DNA from: Antilocapra americana
Lineage: Eukaryota > Chordata > Mammalia > Artiodactyla > Antilocapridae
DNA length: 64,000 nucleotides
Direction: 5' to 3'
NCBI GenBank assembly: GCA_007570785.1
Contig: ML662449.1
Coordinates: 13,145,564 to 13,209,563, forward strand
In this document: positions 62,626 to 64,000 of the stretch, piece after piece
Layout: each line of letters begins with the position of its first letter
Numbering within the stretch: the first letter of the stretch is position 1
The notes under the pieces: model-generated
Seen by the model: only the letters and a program-made list of their open reading frames with translations
Database searches by the model: none
What the model was told of the DNA's origin: nothing
Translations under genes and position numbers: made by a program

Positions 62626-63814
62626 AATGGTAGAAGGTTGAGGAAGTCCCCTTCTATTCCTAGTCTACTGGGTTATGTTTTCTTGAATGGATGTTCAGTT
62701 TTTTCAAGTGCTTTTTCTGTATTAAAATGATTATGTGATTTTTCTGGTCATATAGTGAACTGATTGGTTTTCAGATGTTTCAGTGACGTTGCATTTGTGG
62801 GATAAATCTCTTGTTGATGATATATTATCTTTTTAATATGTTGCTTAATTTGTTAATATTCTGTTAAGGATTTTTGTATTTGTTTATGGGAGGTACTGAC
62901 CTTTAGTTTTCTTTTTCTTCTCCTGTAATGTTTGTCATTTTTGGTCTCAGTGTAATGCTGATATCATTAAATGCAATAGGAGTCATTCTCTCCTCTTATA
63001 TTTTGAGTTATGTAAAGGTGATATTATTTCTTCTCTTACTGTTTGAGACAGTTCATCAATGACGTCATCTGGTTGGTTGTGTGTGTATGTTTAAAAGTTT
63101 TTAAACTAAACTTCATATCCAAATTTAAATAATACAGGATAATTCAGGTTATCTATTCTTATTTCTTCTTAAATGAGATTTGATAGTTTGTGTCTTTCAA
63201 GGAAAACATTTTCTTTAAATTATATTTATATCTATAAAGTTAGTCATATTATTCACTTACTATTTTTTAAGGTCTGTGGGTTCAGTAGTGATTTATTCTT
63301 GATACTGAGAAGTGTATCTTCTCTTTTCCTCAATTTAGGTAGAAGTTGGTCAGTTTTATACATTGTTCCAAAGAACCAGCTTTTGTGTTCATTAATTTTC
63401 TCTATAGTAAATATGTAATATTTATTAAAATACTATAAATATAATATAAATATATCTATATTATAAAAATATTTACTTTCTTATCTTTATTTTAGGTCTT
63501 ATTTGCTCTTCTTTTTCTAAGTGTTCTTAATGTGGAAACTTGGATTGTTGATTTTAGACCTTTTTTCTTTTCTAACTGAAATGTAATGTTAGTAATTTCC
63601 CTTTAAGTAATACTGTAACCACAGCTATATCTCACAAATTTTATTGTTATAGTGTCATTAATTTCAAAATATTTTCTATATACTTTATGGAATAGTATTG
63701 ATTAATTTCTAAATATTTCAAGATTTTTCAGGTTTTTTCCCCCACTTCCTAGTTATTTTACTGTATTTTCCTATTATCTACGTCTTTGAGGTAATTTACA
63801 GTTGTTTTATTTGT

Positions 63815-63938
63815 GTGTGCTCAGTCACTTCAGTTGTGTCTGACTCTCTGCAACCCCATGGATCATGGCCCGCCAGACTCCTCTGTCCATGGGATTTTCC
63901 AGGCAACAGTACTGGAGTGGGTTGCCATTTCCTTCTCC
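63815..63938 (-). mobile_element. Bov-A SINE, antisense
   Basis: A headless antisense body of about 124 bp, flanked by the perfect 12-bp duplication TGTTTTATTTGT (63803-63814 and 63939-63950). Confidence 0.9.
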
Positions 63939-64000
63939 TGTTTTATTTGTATGGTAGAAATATTATATAACAGTGTGCAGTGGTACATCACTTCCCTGTT

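Larger units (their letters stand above)
57575..63800 (-). repeat. Old antisense L1, broken up by later insertions
   Basis: The segments 57575-58947, 59154-59632 and 62640-63800 are all antisense L1-like: 3' UTR text near 57730, ORF2 text at 58600-58900 and 59160-59250, and again 62700-62850. Their order suggests one long ancient L1 that was split by SINEs and by a younger L1 fragment. No useful ORF remains. Family and continuity are inferred. Confidence 0.6.

Overview
The window is nuclear DNA of a ruminant, most likely cattle or a close relative. It is AT-rich and more than half of it is interspersed repeats typical of Bovidae: BovB (RTE-type LINE), tRNA-headed Bov-tA/Bov-A SINEs and ruminant L1 tails. 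Older mammalian MIR, L2, HAL1-like and hAT/MER copies are also present. Nothing prokaryotic is seen. Most long ORFs are chance frames or decayed retrotransposon ORFs.

The only host gene recognised is WDPCP (Fritz homologue, CPLANE ciliogenesis/planar polarity complex). Four consecutive internal exons lie on the + strand at 26397-26511, 28703-28836, 32354-32545 and 44787-45396. They splice in phase into 350 codons plus one base. The sequence before 26397 and after 45396 looks intronic, and I could not find the flanking exons.

Layout: 1-1187 is the 5' end of a class II (betaretrovirus-like) endogenous retrovirus on the - strand, with LTR, tRNA-Lys primer site and a gag frame broken by one stop. 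2.2-26 kb is repeat-rich intron, with a BovB hosting L1 insertions, a nearly complete BovB at 9.6-12.3 kb, L1 copies, a 29-bp tandem array and a 5'-inverted L1 at 23.8 kb. 26.4-45.4 kb holds the WDPCP exons; the third intron of the set is heavily invaded by SINEs and by a BovB pile-up at 38-41 kb. 45.4-64 kb is intron with another 5'-inverted L1, a full antisense BovB (50.2-52.6 kb) and two head-to-head BovBs (53.4-57.6 kb). It ends in an old antisense L1 block that contains the 5' half of a younger L1.

The most notable item besides WDPCP is a processed copy of RAN (54929-56002, - strand) inside the + strand BovB. It has an intact 216-codon ORF, a poly(A) tail, an AATAAA signal and an 18-bp target-site duplication, so it arrived by L1-type retroposition after the BovB.

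No new multi-gene system was found. The interest lies in the intact retrocopy, the nearly open ERV gag, nested and inverted retroelements that could affect WDPCP transcripts, and a possible intronic poly(A) isoform after the 610-bp exon.
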